From contig JAZKJV010001876.1 in the NCBI GenBank assembly GCA_037367405.1, positions 372,001 through 436,000 on the forward strand: a stretch of DNA of 64,000 bases. Reading direction: 5' to 3'. Made by a program: the position numbers and the translations under genes. This DNA comes from Ottelia alismoides (lineage: Eukaryota > Streptophyta > Magnoliopsida > Alismatales > Hydrocharitaceae). Every line of letters begins with the position of its first letter. Within the stretch, counting starts at the first letter, position 1. Positions 11,920 through 23,521 of the stretch are shown here, one piece after another. The notes under the pieces were generated by a model that had not been told where the DNA came from, did not search any database, and saw only the letters and a list, made by a program, of their open reading frames with translations.

Positions 11920-13800
11920 TTGTCTGTTGATGAGATAAATAGACTAGTAAGATATGAAGCTCTAGAATGTCTCAAATTTCAAATCTTACGTAGTTGTGAA
12001 TATTATATTCAAAGTAGAAAATGTCCATTACACCCATCTATGGGAATGGTGTAAGATGCCAAGGTATTTAAGATCTCGTACATATTGGTGTATGTGGATC
12101 ATTTATATAATGATAAACATTGATGATATGTGATATCACTCGATGATTATTTGTGATACGAGATTTCTTCCATTCACCTTACAATCTTTGAAATGTTCAA
12201 AGATTTAGTAATTTTGGTTTAGAACCAAAATTTTGAAGGAAGATGAAATGAATTTCATCTAACCTAGGTAGCCTAAACCTATTAGACGAATTCAAGGAAT
12301 ACCTTATGGATATATGAATATCATTCATATCTCACTTTTCCTAGTACGCCTTAACTCATTAGAGTTGTAGGGATATACAATTGGATCATGTGTGACATAA
12401 TTTAACCAATGATGAATCTTAGCATAATTACCTCTTAGTTTCCAAGGAATATATGTAGTAGAGACTACAATATATATCCTTAATAAGTTCCATGCAAGTA
12501 AGCTAGAATCTAGCACGAGAGAGTGCTACTTCATTAGGAAAATAATGGATGGTATTGGGTATCTTCTTTATGACCTTGAGAATCTTAAATGATCTCATCT
12601 CTAAGAATGTTATTCCTATACAATAAGAATCTTAATAATCAAGATGAAAATGAAGTGAAGGAACTCATTGAATCTTGAGTAGATAATGAGGCTCCTGAAA
12701 CTGGAAACTGAATGGAAATTAAAGATGAAACACTAATACTTCTTCAAATGTGTTTGAGGATGTATTCCATGTGTCAGTTAAGTCTGACAATGATCATGTG
12801 TTGAATCGTATGAGGATCATGACATGAAAAGATGGATGTTAGCCATAAAGTCTAAAGTATACTTCATATAAAAGTGTTGAATATTGACCCTCAAGGATCC
12901 ACCTGTATGTGTAAGACCCATTAAGGTGTAAATGGATCTTCAAGAGAAAGAGGGAAACTGATGAGAAGGTAGAGACATTCAATGCACAGCTCGTATCTAT
13001 GATCTACACACCGAAGAGAAGACATCGCTTACATTGAGACTTGTTCTTCAATAACCATGCTTAAACCCATCAGAATATTGTTAACTATAGCTACAGAACT
13101 TAACTTTGAAATCTTCAAGATGGAAGTCAAGATTGCATTCCAATATGAATACCTTGTCGAGCATATTCATATGAAGTAGCCCCAAGGCTTCGTGCTTGAG
13201 AAAAGCAAGGTGTGCAAGCTAAGAAACTCAATCTATGGACTCAAATAAGCCTCATATTTTTAGAACATCAGATTTGATGACATTATAAATGTTATGATTT
13301 CAGATACAATCTTGATGAACTGTATGAAGCTTAATGGGTGTACCATTGTGTTCATCGTGCTAAATGTAGATGATATCCTAATATTTTAGAATGATAAAAG
13401 GACGATAATAAGTGTTTTGTAATCTGGTTGTTCAATACTATAATATATGATCTCATGGATATTTCAGAGATCTTAGCTCTGCAGGTGTTCAGAAACAAAG
13501 AAAAGAGGGTATTGCGACCGTCACATTTTAGTACACCTTGAACATATTCCATTTTTGGAAAACCACGAGGAAGGCTTCCTTCCCTTAAGATATGGTGCTG
13601 ACCTATCTAAAGGGATGACATCTCAAATAATTGAGCTAGTGAATGCTAGAACTACTTGCCCTTGTGCATCAGTTATGAGAAGCCGAGTGTATGCTAGATG
13701 TGTACGAAAGCCAGACGTCTGCCATGTAGTAGGAGTAGTAAACTGTTGCTAATACTAATCCTACTATGGAAATAAAACACTAGATTGCATTAATAACAAA
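11920..13800 (+). pseudogene. copia A pol remnant (integrase, reverse transcriptase)
   Basis: Scattered pieces of copia pol in changing frames. The pre-integrase motif (SVDEINRLVRYEALECLKFQ, then cysteines) is near 11925-12050. Reverse transcriptase pieces start near 13050 (TMLKPIRILLTIATELNFEI), and the catalytic motif is near 13350-13372, reading LNVDD where active elements have YVDD. Stops at 13177-13179 and 13246-13248 replace glutamine codons and are shared exactly with copia B. It is dead. Confidence 0.75.
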
Positions 13801-14230
13801 ATCTTTAAAGATGAAAAGACTTTATAGATAGTGATCTCTAAGTCTTATATTCAAGAACATAATACTTTATAGATAATGATCTAAAAGGTCTTAATTACAG
13901 ATACCTTAGGAGACAGAGATCTCCGGAAATAAGGGTATTCTGGTAAGGATAAGAGAAATTACATTCTGGTTATAATAATTATTTGATATGTATTGTTAAG
14001 GACACTATAAATGACAAATTGAGTATTGGTTGCACAAGATGCAACATTCGCATTGGATGCAAGCATTGTTACTAAGGGATATGAAAGTGAAATAAAAGGA
14101 ATTGGTGTAGTCTCTCCAAAACAGAGTGATTGATTAGCTTACCTGGCTATTTTCCCAATGGCATATGATTTTCATATGAGTGTGAGTTTAAAGATTAGCC
14201 AATTAATGGCTCTTTGGGCTAGTAGGAGAT

Positions 14231-16656
14231 TGTTGGACATGCAATCCCACGTCGAGCCATTATGCAATAAATGTTATTGTGTATATCGTTCCTTGATCTG
14301 AAACAAAGAATGATTAGTTGATTCAATTGTGGATTCATCTTAGTGATGTACCATGGCCATCTTAGTGATCATATAATTGTTGATTCAATTGTGGAATCAT
14401 AGAGGCGAGTGCTTGGATGAATATCTAAAGAGTTAGATTGAGGACTCATCAAGCAACATCAAATGATCGTTAATAGAGGATCTCCAACCTGAGAAGGGGA
14501 TGGAAATCCATTCTCTAAAGGTTGATATCTAACCAAGCTCTTGATGCAGGTCCTCTGCATAACAGTGGAGATTCGGAGGCGTCAGATTAGTTAGGTTAAA
14601 GAGTTGACTTAATGAGATCGAGATAACCAAAGACCTATGTCGTATGCTTTCACAATATAGGCATGCATCCTCTAACTGGAGAGAGATGTGTTACTATATG
14701 TATGAGTGTATATTTGGCAGAACAATAGGTTGAGGGCATAACCAAGGTCAATAAACTGGCACGTTGGTGTGCGTGCAAGGGCATATGAGTAATATGATCT
14801 CTCAATAGGATCATAAAGGTTCATTATTGAATTGAAAAACATGTTCTCACTCATAAGATATTGGGAAGAATAAAATTTTGTGCAAGGTCATCTTGCTTTG
14901 GAAGCTTGACTGAATTTGTACATTTGATATATGCTTTTGGAAATTATATGATCAACACCTGGGTATGATATATGTTTTTGGAAAGTATATGACCGATACA
15001 GACTCCCAATGATCAAATGAGAAACTTAACGATAAAACCCCGAAGTAGATAGTGTAAAGTAGATCTAAAACTTCGAGTTTGTTCTTGGTCTTCCAGTATG
15101 CATGATGTATAGGTATTAGGAATACCCATGGGTTATGTGATCAAAAACTATTGTATAATGATGATGCTTCTATTCTTATATAATGATGAAAGGGTATGGA
15201 TTTTAGTGACTCCTATAAGTAGAGAAGTGATATGATCTTGGTTTAAGTGTTGGATATTGATCTGAATGTTATTCAGATACAATATGAATATTAGATTTGA
15301 TGTATTCATTTAATCAAGTATCTATGAGAGGTTCGCAAGACCTGGAATTGAGATGTGATCTCAATATCCAAGTCCTATATGTGTAACAATACAATCGCCC
15401 TGTTCTTACTGTGGAAAAGCGCATTATCCTTGAAAGAGTTCACGGATAATTTCATTGTTGATATTGTATATCCGAACAATGAGAAAATTGATAATTAAAT
15501 GTGATTTAATTATCAAGAATAATATGAATTTGATTCATATTATAAGGACAATTATCTGAGATAATTAAATGTGATTTAATTATAAAAAATTGTGAAAAGT
15601 GTGAATGTGATTCATATTTTTTGGGCATGTGAGAATAGAGATCCAAGATAATTAAATGTTATTTAATTATCGATCATATGAATGATGTGGATAGAACTAT
15701 CTATATTATTCAGATATATTATAAATGCGGTTTATAATATAGAAGAGAGAGCCTATTGTGATTTATATTTGTTAATTAATTATTGACTTGAATTGGATTC
15801 ATATTGGATGATTAATTGAAAATATAATTTACATTTTATTTTGGGTTGTGTATCTGATTCACAAATTTGCAATGGCATGATTACAATGTTAACAAAATAA
15901 TTATGAATTATTTTTGTGAGATAATTTACAATAAATGTTGTGGTAAATCTTAGAGATATAATGAGAGAATGAGATCTCATGAGATAATGATATCTCATTA
16001 TATATTGAAGAGATAGACCAAAGTCCACCTCAAGGTGGACGACCACCAATCTCCAAGGAGAAGAGTGGAGGTCCCCTCCTTTTAGGGGATGAGGTCTATC
16101 TCCTCATTATCTCCAAGGATAATTATTAATTTGATTTGAAATTAATCATATCGATTTATCGGTATATATATAAATTTAAATTAAATAATTATTGTTGTGT
16201 TTTCATAACAAGATCATGGCCATTGGAACAATAAGAAATCAATCTCATCCATTGACTTTATGTTATCCACGGATTGAGATCCATGGATTCCAAAATACTA
16301 TGTAAGAAGAGGAACCCCTTCTATTCAAGATACAACATCAATGCACATGTTGTCTCTCTCATTCTCTACATGCCAAGCCTCTTTCTCTCTCTCTCTCATT
16401 CTCATTGTGATCGTCCACCGTGGAGCCCTTGAGAAAGTCGTCATCGTCGCAACATTTTCATTATGTTGTCGTATTGCTTACTCATGGATCCTCGTCTCCT
16501 TCGGTGTACTTTTCTCGGAAGAAGATGTCAGATTTTATGTGACGAGATCAAGAGATTCATCACTTGGATCACCAACACGGATTGCGAGGAGCACGTATCT
16601 CATCAACGCGCTCGCAATTTTCTCCTCCATCAGATTGGACTTGAGTTTGGAGGTTT
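14231..16656 (+). repeat. copia A 3' LTR, truncated by LTR D
   Basis: Starts TGTTGGACATGCAATCCC just after the polypurine tract AGTAGGAGAT. It carries a multi-branched inverted repeat at 16010-16102: outer 10-bp stem GAGATAGACC/GGTCTATCTC, inner perfect stems at 16023-16040 and 16072-16089. It ends at GGAGGTTT, where the family LTR should continue for roughly 180 bases more. That tail was not found elsewhere. Confidence 0.85.
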
Positions 16657-18731
16657 TGTTAGCCATGTGAGCCCGATGCGAAATGTTATTGTAATAAATG
16701 ACTTACCAACAAAACTTATTGATTGCTTCACTCCCGTTATGAGATTAAATGAGTGAATGCACTATATAGTCCCTCTGTACAACTAGTGTTATGTACCATG
16801 GCCGTCTTGATGATCATATATTATAGATTCACAAATTGAATCATAGAGGTTGGTGCTTGGGTGAATATCTAAAGAGATAGATAGAGGACTCATCAAGCAT
16901 CGTCAAATGATTATTATGAGATGATCTCCAGCCTGAGTAAGAAATGGCAATCCTTTCTCATTAAGGTTGCTATCTTACCAACCTCTAGATGCAGGTACTC
17001 TACATGGGAATAGTGATTCAGAGGTGTCCGATTAGTGAGGTCAAAGGGTTGACTTGACGAGATCGAGATAACCTAAGGCCTATATTGAATGTTGTCACAA
17101 TATAGGCACACATATTCTGACCAGAGACATATGTATTACTATACGGCTAAGTATTTACATTTGGCAAGCCAATAGGTTGATGACCTAACCAAGGTCTATA
17201 CACCGGTGATTTGGTGTGCATGTAAGGGCGTATGAGTAATACGATCTCTCAAAGGGATCATACATGTTCACTTGTGAATCGGAAGACATGAGCTCACTCA
17301 TGAGGAATTGGGACCGATCAAATTCCTTGCATGGTCGTCGTGCTTTGGAAACATGACAAGAATTTGAAGGTATGATATATGCTTTAGGAAAGCATTTGAT
17401 CAATACCGACTCCCAATGACCAAGATTAAGAAACTTAGTAATCAAACCCTAAAGACGACAATGTAAAATTTATATTTATCTTTAGGTTTCTCATAAGTTT
17501 TCTAGTATGCAGGATGTACATGTGTTAGGAATACCTGAGGGTGATGTGATCATAAATGATTGTATAACCATGATACTTCCATTCTAAGGGAATGATGAAA
17601 AATGTTTGGATTTTAGTGACTCCTCTAAACAAAGAAGTAATCTGATCTTGGTCCAAGTGTTGGACATTGATCTGAATAAGATTCAGATTCAATGAGAAGA
17701 TTAGATTTAAGGTCTTGATTTAATCAAGCATCTTCGAGAGGTCCGTGAGATCTGGATTTGAGATTTGATCTCAACATCCAAGTTACTATACGTGGAACAA
17801 TACAATCGCCATATCCTTATCTCCAAGTATCTGCAAAGAAAGCGCATTGTTCTTGAAAGAGTTCAAGAATAATTCCGTAGTTGAATTATATCTAAGCATT
17901 GAGAAATGGATAATTAAAGGTGATTTAATTATCTTGAATATTGTGAGTTTGATTCCCATTATTGAGATGCATGTGAAGATGATCCAATATAATTAAATGT
18001 TATTTAATTATTATGGATAGGAATAATGTGAATAGAAATATCCAATTATTCTTAATATATTATACATGTGATTTATAATATGATTTATATTTGTTGATTA
18101 ATTATTGGTGTGAATTGGATTCACATTGGATAATTTATTGAAATTGTAAATTACTTTTTATCATGGGTTATGAATGTGATTCACAAATTTCCAATGGCAA
18201 GATTGCAATTTTCTCAAAATAATTATGAATTATTTTGTAGTATAATTTACAACAATTATTGTTGTAAAATTGGAGATATTTTGAATAATGTAATCCAAGA
18301 AGATTACATTAGAGATGCTCCTTCCATATTAGATGGAAGGGATGGCCACCTATTCCTATTAGGAAAGGGTGGCCGTCGACTACATGCATATGGAAGGAGG
18401 CACTCCTCGTTCCATTATCTCTATATGTTGATGATTTAATTTTGTGATTGATTTATATTGATTTATCAATATATATTCATTCTAAACTAAATCAATTGTT
18501 GTTGTGTTTTTACCAACAACATCATGACCACTGAAAGAAGCACAAATCAATCTCTTCCATTAATTTTCTATGTCCCATGGATTGTGATCCTTGGACTCCT
18601 AAAACCCTATATATAGAGAAGAGAGGCACTCCATGCTCTCTAGGGTTAATAAGAAATTGCAACAAGCTCTCTCCTCTTCTCATCCATTCACAACTTTCTT
18701 ACTCTCTCCCCCATTGGTGGCCGTCCACTGT
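16657..18731 (+). repeat. LTR D: copia LTR of the same family, 3' truncated
   Basis: Starts TGTTAGCCATGTGAGCCC and follows the family LTR through its U3 hairpin (18316-18402) and CT-rich segment to GGCCGTCCACTGT near 18731. It then switches abruptly to gypsy2 gag sequence. Its last part and any internal region are missing. The five bases before it are GGTTT, with no partner visible. Confidence 0.8.
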
Positions 18732-19630
18732 ATCATAATTTGATACTTAATATGAGTTGTCAGGCGTGTCATCACCTGGGACGGGGTTGAGAAGCCGTTT
18801 GTGCCTCCTGGAGACATAAGATATGGGTCTTCATGTCACTAAGAGTCGGTGCCAACTAGTCTATCTGTGTCATGCCCTAGCACTATTTCTCTATGATCTC
18901 TATGTGGTCCAACTTCTAGCTGATAATACCCATGTCAGCGATTGAAGACTCTATATGTGATGTTGCTGATGAATAAATGGATGCACCCGCATCAACCCAT
19001 GCTATCCTATAATAGGACACGGCCTGGGGTGGGGGCTTCCCTTGAGTGTAGAGCCTGGTCTGGGACATCACTGTATAGTTTTCGGCCATCTCCTCGTAGA
19101 TAGCCCAGACCTAGTCTTCATAATTAGCAAAATATGAGCCTCCACAAGAAGCATTGACAAGCCGCTGTAGCTCTGGTGTCAGCCCACAAAACAAGCTATG
19201 GAAAAGATTGTGCCTTGATGTGTCGTGATGTGGACATCGATCAAAGAGCTCACGGATTCGATCACACGCCTCATGGAATTGCTCGTTAGGGATCATGGAG
19301 AAGTTATTGATCAAAGCTCGTGTTGCGTTAGTCCGATTGAGTGGATAGTACTTGTTCAAGTACTCGATCCGGAGCTGCTCCCATGAAGTAATGTATCTCC
19401 CCAAATGCTTCAGCCAGTAGGCTACTGTATCGACTAGGGGGAAAGGGAATGCCATCATCTTAATGGTGTACTCGTCCACGAATCGGTCGTGGACAGTACT
19501 GCAGATCATCTCAAACTCATGCAGGTTAAAATGTGGCTCCTCAGTGGCTAGCTCATGGAACTTGGGCAAAAGTTGAATGGTCTGGGGGGAAGCTTGAAGT
19601 TGCACATAATAGTTGGAAGGGGGATCCAAT
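18732..19630 (-). mobile_element. gypsy2, left fragment (gag side)
   Basis: Minus-strand Athila-like element, joined on the left to LTR D and interrupted on the right by LTR E. It continues at 57589. Everything downstream of gag (protease, reverse transcriptase, integrase, 3' LTR) is absent. Confidence 0.75.
18916..19630 (-). pseudogene. gypsy2 gag, capsid part (Retrotrans_gag family), broken
   Basis: The minus strand encodes a Ty3/gypsy capsid of Athila style: LLPKFHELATEEPHFNLHEF, then a central helical part with AFPFPLVDTVAYWLKHL and WEQLRIEYLNKYYP, then LFHSLFCGLTPELQRLV. A TAG at 19111-19113 (probably from CAG) interrupts it. Beyond the stop the frame continues (WAIYEEMAENYTVMSQTRLY and more) to a TAG at 18916-18918. 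The first codon at the LTR E junction is TTG inside the gene, not a start. The N-terminal part lies at 57589-58218, beyond the nested insertions. It would form the particle core and does nothing in this state. Confidence 0.8.
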
Positions 19631-20184
19631 TGTTAGATATGTGAGCCCCGGGAGAACCATTCTTACAATAAATGTTATTGTAATATATATATATATATAT
19701 GTTTATCAATAAAAGTTATTGATGTTTCACTCCCTTTCTGAAATTAAATGAATGAATGAACTATAAGGTCCCTCTGTACAATTAGGTTTATGTACCATGG
19801 CCATCTTGATGATCATATAGCTGTTGATTCATTAGATGAATCATAGAGGCTGGTGTTTGGATGAATATCGAAAGAGTTAGATAGAGGACTCATCAAGCAT
19901 TGTCAAATGATCATTAAGAGATGATCTCCAGCATGAGTAGGAGATGGCAATCCTTTCTCACATAGGTTGATATCTGACCGACCTCTTGATGCAGGTCCTC
20001 TACATGGGAATGGTGATTCGGAGGTGTCAGATTAGTTAGGCCAAGGGGTTGACTTAACGAGATCGAGATAACCTAAGTCCTATGTTGAATGCTATCACGG
20101 CATAGGCATGCATCCTCTGACCGGAATCAGATATGTTACTATATGTCTGAGTGTGTACATTTGGCAGGCCAATAGATTGATGAC
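19631..20184 (+). repeat. LTR E (solo copia LTR), left part
   Basis: Starts TGTTAGATATGTGAGCCCCG and follows the family LTR until gypsy1 interrupts it after ATGAC (20180-20184). The rest is at 55597-57588. Together the halves make one LTR with no internal region, i.e. a solo LTR. A (TA)n run lies at 19684-19700. Confidence 0.85.
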
Positions 20185-23100
20185 TGTTGAACGAGATTTT
20201 TCACGGGTCTAAAATACGTCTCACACAAGACGGAGACGCAGTCGCTGTGGCCACCCGCAAGAAATCCCAATTCAAACAACAATTAACCCACAACAAGTAA
20301 TTCAAGCAATGAAAGTAAATGTGCAGAGTTAAAATTTATTATAACTATACAACAAAGATGTGTATAGGTGCAAATATGTGTAGAGGTCGAACACAGGGAG
20401 CGGACAGGTAGAACGGGGCAATGATGCTCAAAAATGTGAATGTGATCAATTTGTCTATAAAAGCTATGTTTTGTGGGTTTTTAATTTTATATTTTTTATT
20501 TAATTTTTGAATTTTATATTTTTATATTTTGATTTTTAATTTCTGATTTTATATTTTCTTTTTATATTTTATATATTTTTTATTTTCTTTTTCTACAAAA
20601 AGAATATATACACAATATATGGAAAGAGAAGGATGAGGAATTTATAAAATTTGGTAAAAGTAAGGAAAATTCAGGAAGTAAAATATTTTTAGTCATTTTA
20701 TAATTTTATAATGTTTTTATGATTTTTCTAAATTTTTCCGAATTTTTTGGTATTTTTAAAGATAAAAATACTAGAAAACAATAAACTAAGTTGCTGGTCG
20801 AAATTAAAATGAGGAAAAATACCAAACAGTGCCCAAAATTCCTCAAATTAGTTTTAATTGAAAGATAATAAATCATAGAAAATACTGGGACTGATATGGA
20901 TTTTTAGGGTTTTTGTATAATTTTTAATATTTTTATAAAGGTTTTTGGGGTTTTATAATTTTTAGGATTTTCTTTTGTATTTTTTTAGAGATTTTTGGAC
21001 TGAAGTTAAAAGACACTAAAATTGGCAAAAATATATTTTTTTGGGAATTTTCTGAGATGTTTTTATAATTTTTATGGGTTTTCTAATGCAAACAGTAGCA
21101 AAAATGCATGTTTTTTAATTTTTATAAATATTAAAATGTAATAAAAATGCAAAATAAAAATATGCCGTGATAATATAATGCCACAGGAACCTATGGTGAT
21201 TTTTTGGTGATTTTTGGAATTTTATAGATGCATGCAATAAATGGGGAACGCATACAAAAAACACAAGGCCTGATAAGGGTATAAATGTATGTACGCAAAA
21301 GATTAGGGGCCTAAGTGCAATTTTCTCACAAATAATTAACGAATTAAACAAGTTCCAGGACCGATTGCAAATAGCCCAAACGTAAAAAATATCCTTGCAA
21401 AATCTTCAGCGTCCACGTGCGTAAGGCACGTGCCCTAGCAGGGGTATATATGAAAATACAAAAACATTGAGGACTATACTACAAATTTTCTTAAAATAAT
21501 ACCCTAGTTGTGCAAGTTCCTATACTGGTTATAAATACAGAAGTTCACTAGGGTCCGTGAGGTGACGTGGCCAGGGACAATTCGCAATTATCAAAAACAT
21601 TGGGGGGCGATTTCTAAAACGTACACAATTAATATAACAACAGAGGAAAGTTTGCTGGCTAATTATTAAATACAAGAATGCCCGGGTAAAAATTTGCAAA
21701 ATATTCAAGCAAGGGCGCTGGCGGACGGCTTGATCTGCTTCACTTATGCCACGTGTCACTCACGCGCGCCTCGATACTGCTTCGCCCAATGACAGCCGAG
21801 ATTAGAAGAGCTCCGGTTGATTTGACGGCCGACAACGTGCACGATCCTACGACCACTGCTTTGTCTAGCACGAACTGAAGATCCAACGGCTTCTGGCAAG
21901 GCCTGAAGCACGTGTGAAGAACTCACCGTGGGCGAGTTTGAAATCATTGCAGAACGCTCCTCCGACATCTCCTGGAGTTGCAAATGATCTCAATGGGCTC
22001 CGTCTTCAGTCATGCATCTCCCAGACTGGCGAGAGAGACCGGAGGGCCACGGGACGACCGCTCGACGGCTTGATGGTGTTCCGGCGACCTGGAGCTGTTC
22101 TTGGGCGAAAAGACGAGGCACAGATGTCTCTCTTAGGTCTGCAAGTGACAAGAAAACACAGCAGCAAAAAGAATGTAGAACCCAGCTCTTATTTGCGGAA
22201 GGGAGGCGGATGTGGAGTGGATGATGGTCGTCGGAGCTCAAGAGCTCCCACTAGGTGTTCGAAACTGGGAGCTACTCAACTGCTTAATTAAACGACAAAA
22301 TAAATTAACTAAGTTACAGTTGGGGCTAAACTAACTAAGATGGCAAGAAAGAAAACATGAAACAACCTCGATTGGTCGGGAAAACCAAGAGATGAACCAT
22401 CACGTCGGTGTGCTACGGAGGTAGCGGAGATCCCTCAAAACCACTCCCCTCGATCACCTTAGGTGGCTCGCGTGGATACTGTCACCATCCGGGTTCGCTT
22501 TAGCACAATAGGTGAGAGGAAAGGGGCCAAAAGAGACTCAAAGGGAAGAAGGAGGTGAGGAGGGATTTTTGAATAAGCGAAGGATGCAGCTCGAAGATCA
22601 AGGTGTAGCAGAGGATTCAACAGCCCAATCCTCGAAAAAAACCTATAGGCATGAATCATGGTTCAATGGTGATGAAAAGTCGTGAAGGGTTGAACATGAG
22701 ATGGTGAAAGGATGCGTCTCGAAAAAATCGCGAAATAGGCCAAAAACCACATTATGGCAAGGTTGCGGAAGAAGAGTCAGACAGTTGACCCGCGGTCAAC
22801 TGTCAGACTCAGCTGGTTGGTCCACGTGGACCAACCAGGAAAAAACCTCTAAAAATGCTTTGTAAATTAGATTAAAAATACTAAATGATTTTATTAATTT
22901 TAGATCATTAAATAAAAAATGTTTGTTATTTTATAAAGTATTTTATAGTGAATTTTGATTATTTTATGAGGTTTATAATTACAAATTACCTTTTATAACC
23001 TTATATAGGTATATACATCTAAATATTTTAATATTTTATTTTTGTTTTATGTATTTAATTTATTTATTTTGGATTATTATTTTATATATTTATAAAGTGT

Positions 23101-23516
23101 TTTTATACACTTAAATATATTTTTATTTTATTTTTCTGATATATTTTGTACACTTAATAAAATAGGAATAGTAATTGTATAGATGTACTTATAGGTATTA
23201 TACCTAGGTATTATCTACAAGTATTTTATTTTTGTATTTTATTTAGGTTGTTATCTTGCTTTAATGTACATATATATTATAAATAATATTTACAAAATTT
23301 TAAAAAAATAAAATTATAAAAATAATGAATAAAAAATAAAATGAATATTTTAATCTGTACAAGTATACAAGTGGGGCCCAAGACTCAACTTTCAAATCGT
23401 AACTCCGAAAAACATGAAACCACCTTCATTAAGTAGCTTATTTGAAATTATATACAATTAAAGGTGAGTTTGGTGCATTTCGAGTTTTTATTTGCGAGAT
23501 ACAGGACTGGGAATTC
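20185..23516 (-). repeat. gypsy1 3' LTR, distal part
   Basis: Plus-strand TGTTGAACGAG is the complement of the LTR end. It contains a segment (about 20350-20638) missing from the 5' LTR, an AT-rich part, a GC-rich part (21780-22290) and two strong palindromes near 22781-22838. It is interrupted at 23517 by copia C and resumes at 45726. Open frames on both strands of the GC-rich part (e.g. 21914-22291) are not called genes. Confidence 0.9.
22781..22838. promoter_or_regulatory. Paired palindromes with W-box and G-box cores (3' LTR copy)
   Basis: 22781-22803 is an inverted repeat with 10-bp arms ACAGTTGACC/GGTCAACTGT, each holding a W-box core TTGACC. 22813-22838 is a perfect 26-bp palindrome centred on CCACGTGG, a G-box. 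Both are kept in the other LTR (54444-54464 and 54475-54500). W-boxes bind WRKY factors and G-boxes bind bZIP/bHLH factors. A stress-responsive promoter role is inferred. Confidence 0.6.
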
Positions 23517-23521
23517 AGGAT
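23517..23521. other. Target-site duplication of copia C, left copy (AGGAT)
   Basis: AGGAT here and GGGAT at 45726-45730 flank copia C. The unoccupied gypsy1 5' LTR near 55116 reads GGGAT followed by the same downstream sequence, so the left copy carries one later change. Confidence 0.85.

Larger units (their letters stand above)
8543..16656 (+). mobile_element. copia A: decayed Ty1/copia element, 3' end lost
   Basis: LTR-type copia element on the + strand: 5' LTR 8543-9638, Met-tRNA primer site 9641-9653, leader and ruined pol, polypurine tract before 14231, and a 3' LTR that stops at 16656 where LTR D begins. The internal region is homologous to copia B and carries the same lesions. The left flank would give TSD GGGAC, but the partner is lost. 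Confidence 0.85.

Noticed and set aside
19111..19629. Apparent full-length gag start at 19629
   Set aside because: The codon is TTG at the LTR E junction. The gene continues upstream at 57589-58218, so this is not a start.
21914..22291. 125-codon + frame and opposing 83-codon frame
   Set aside because: Inside the gypsy1 LTR; the other LTR copy (about 53557-53900) breaks the frame.
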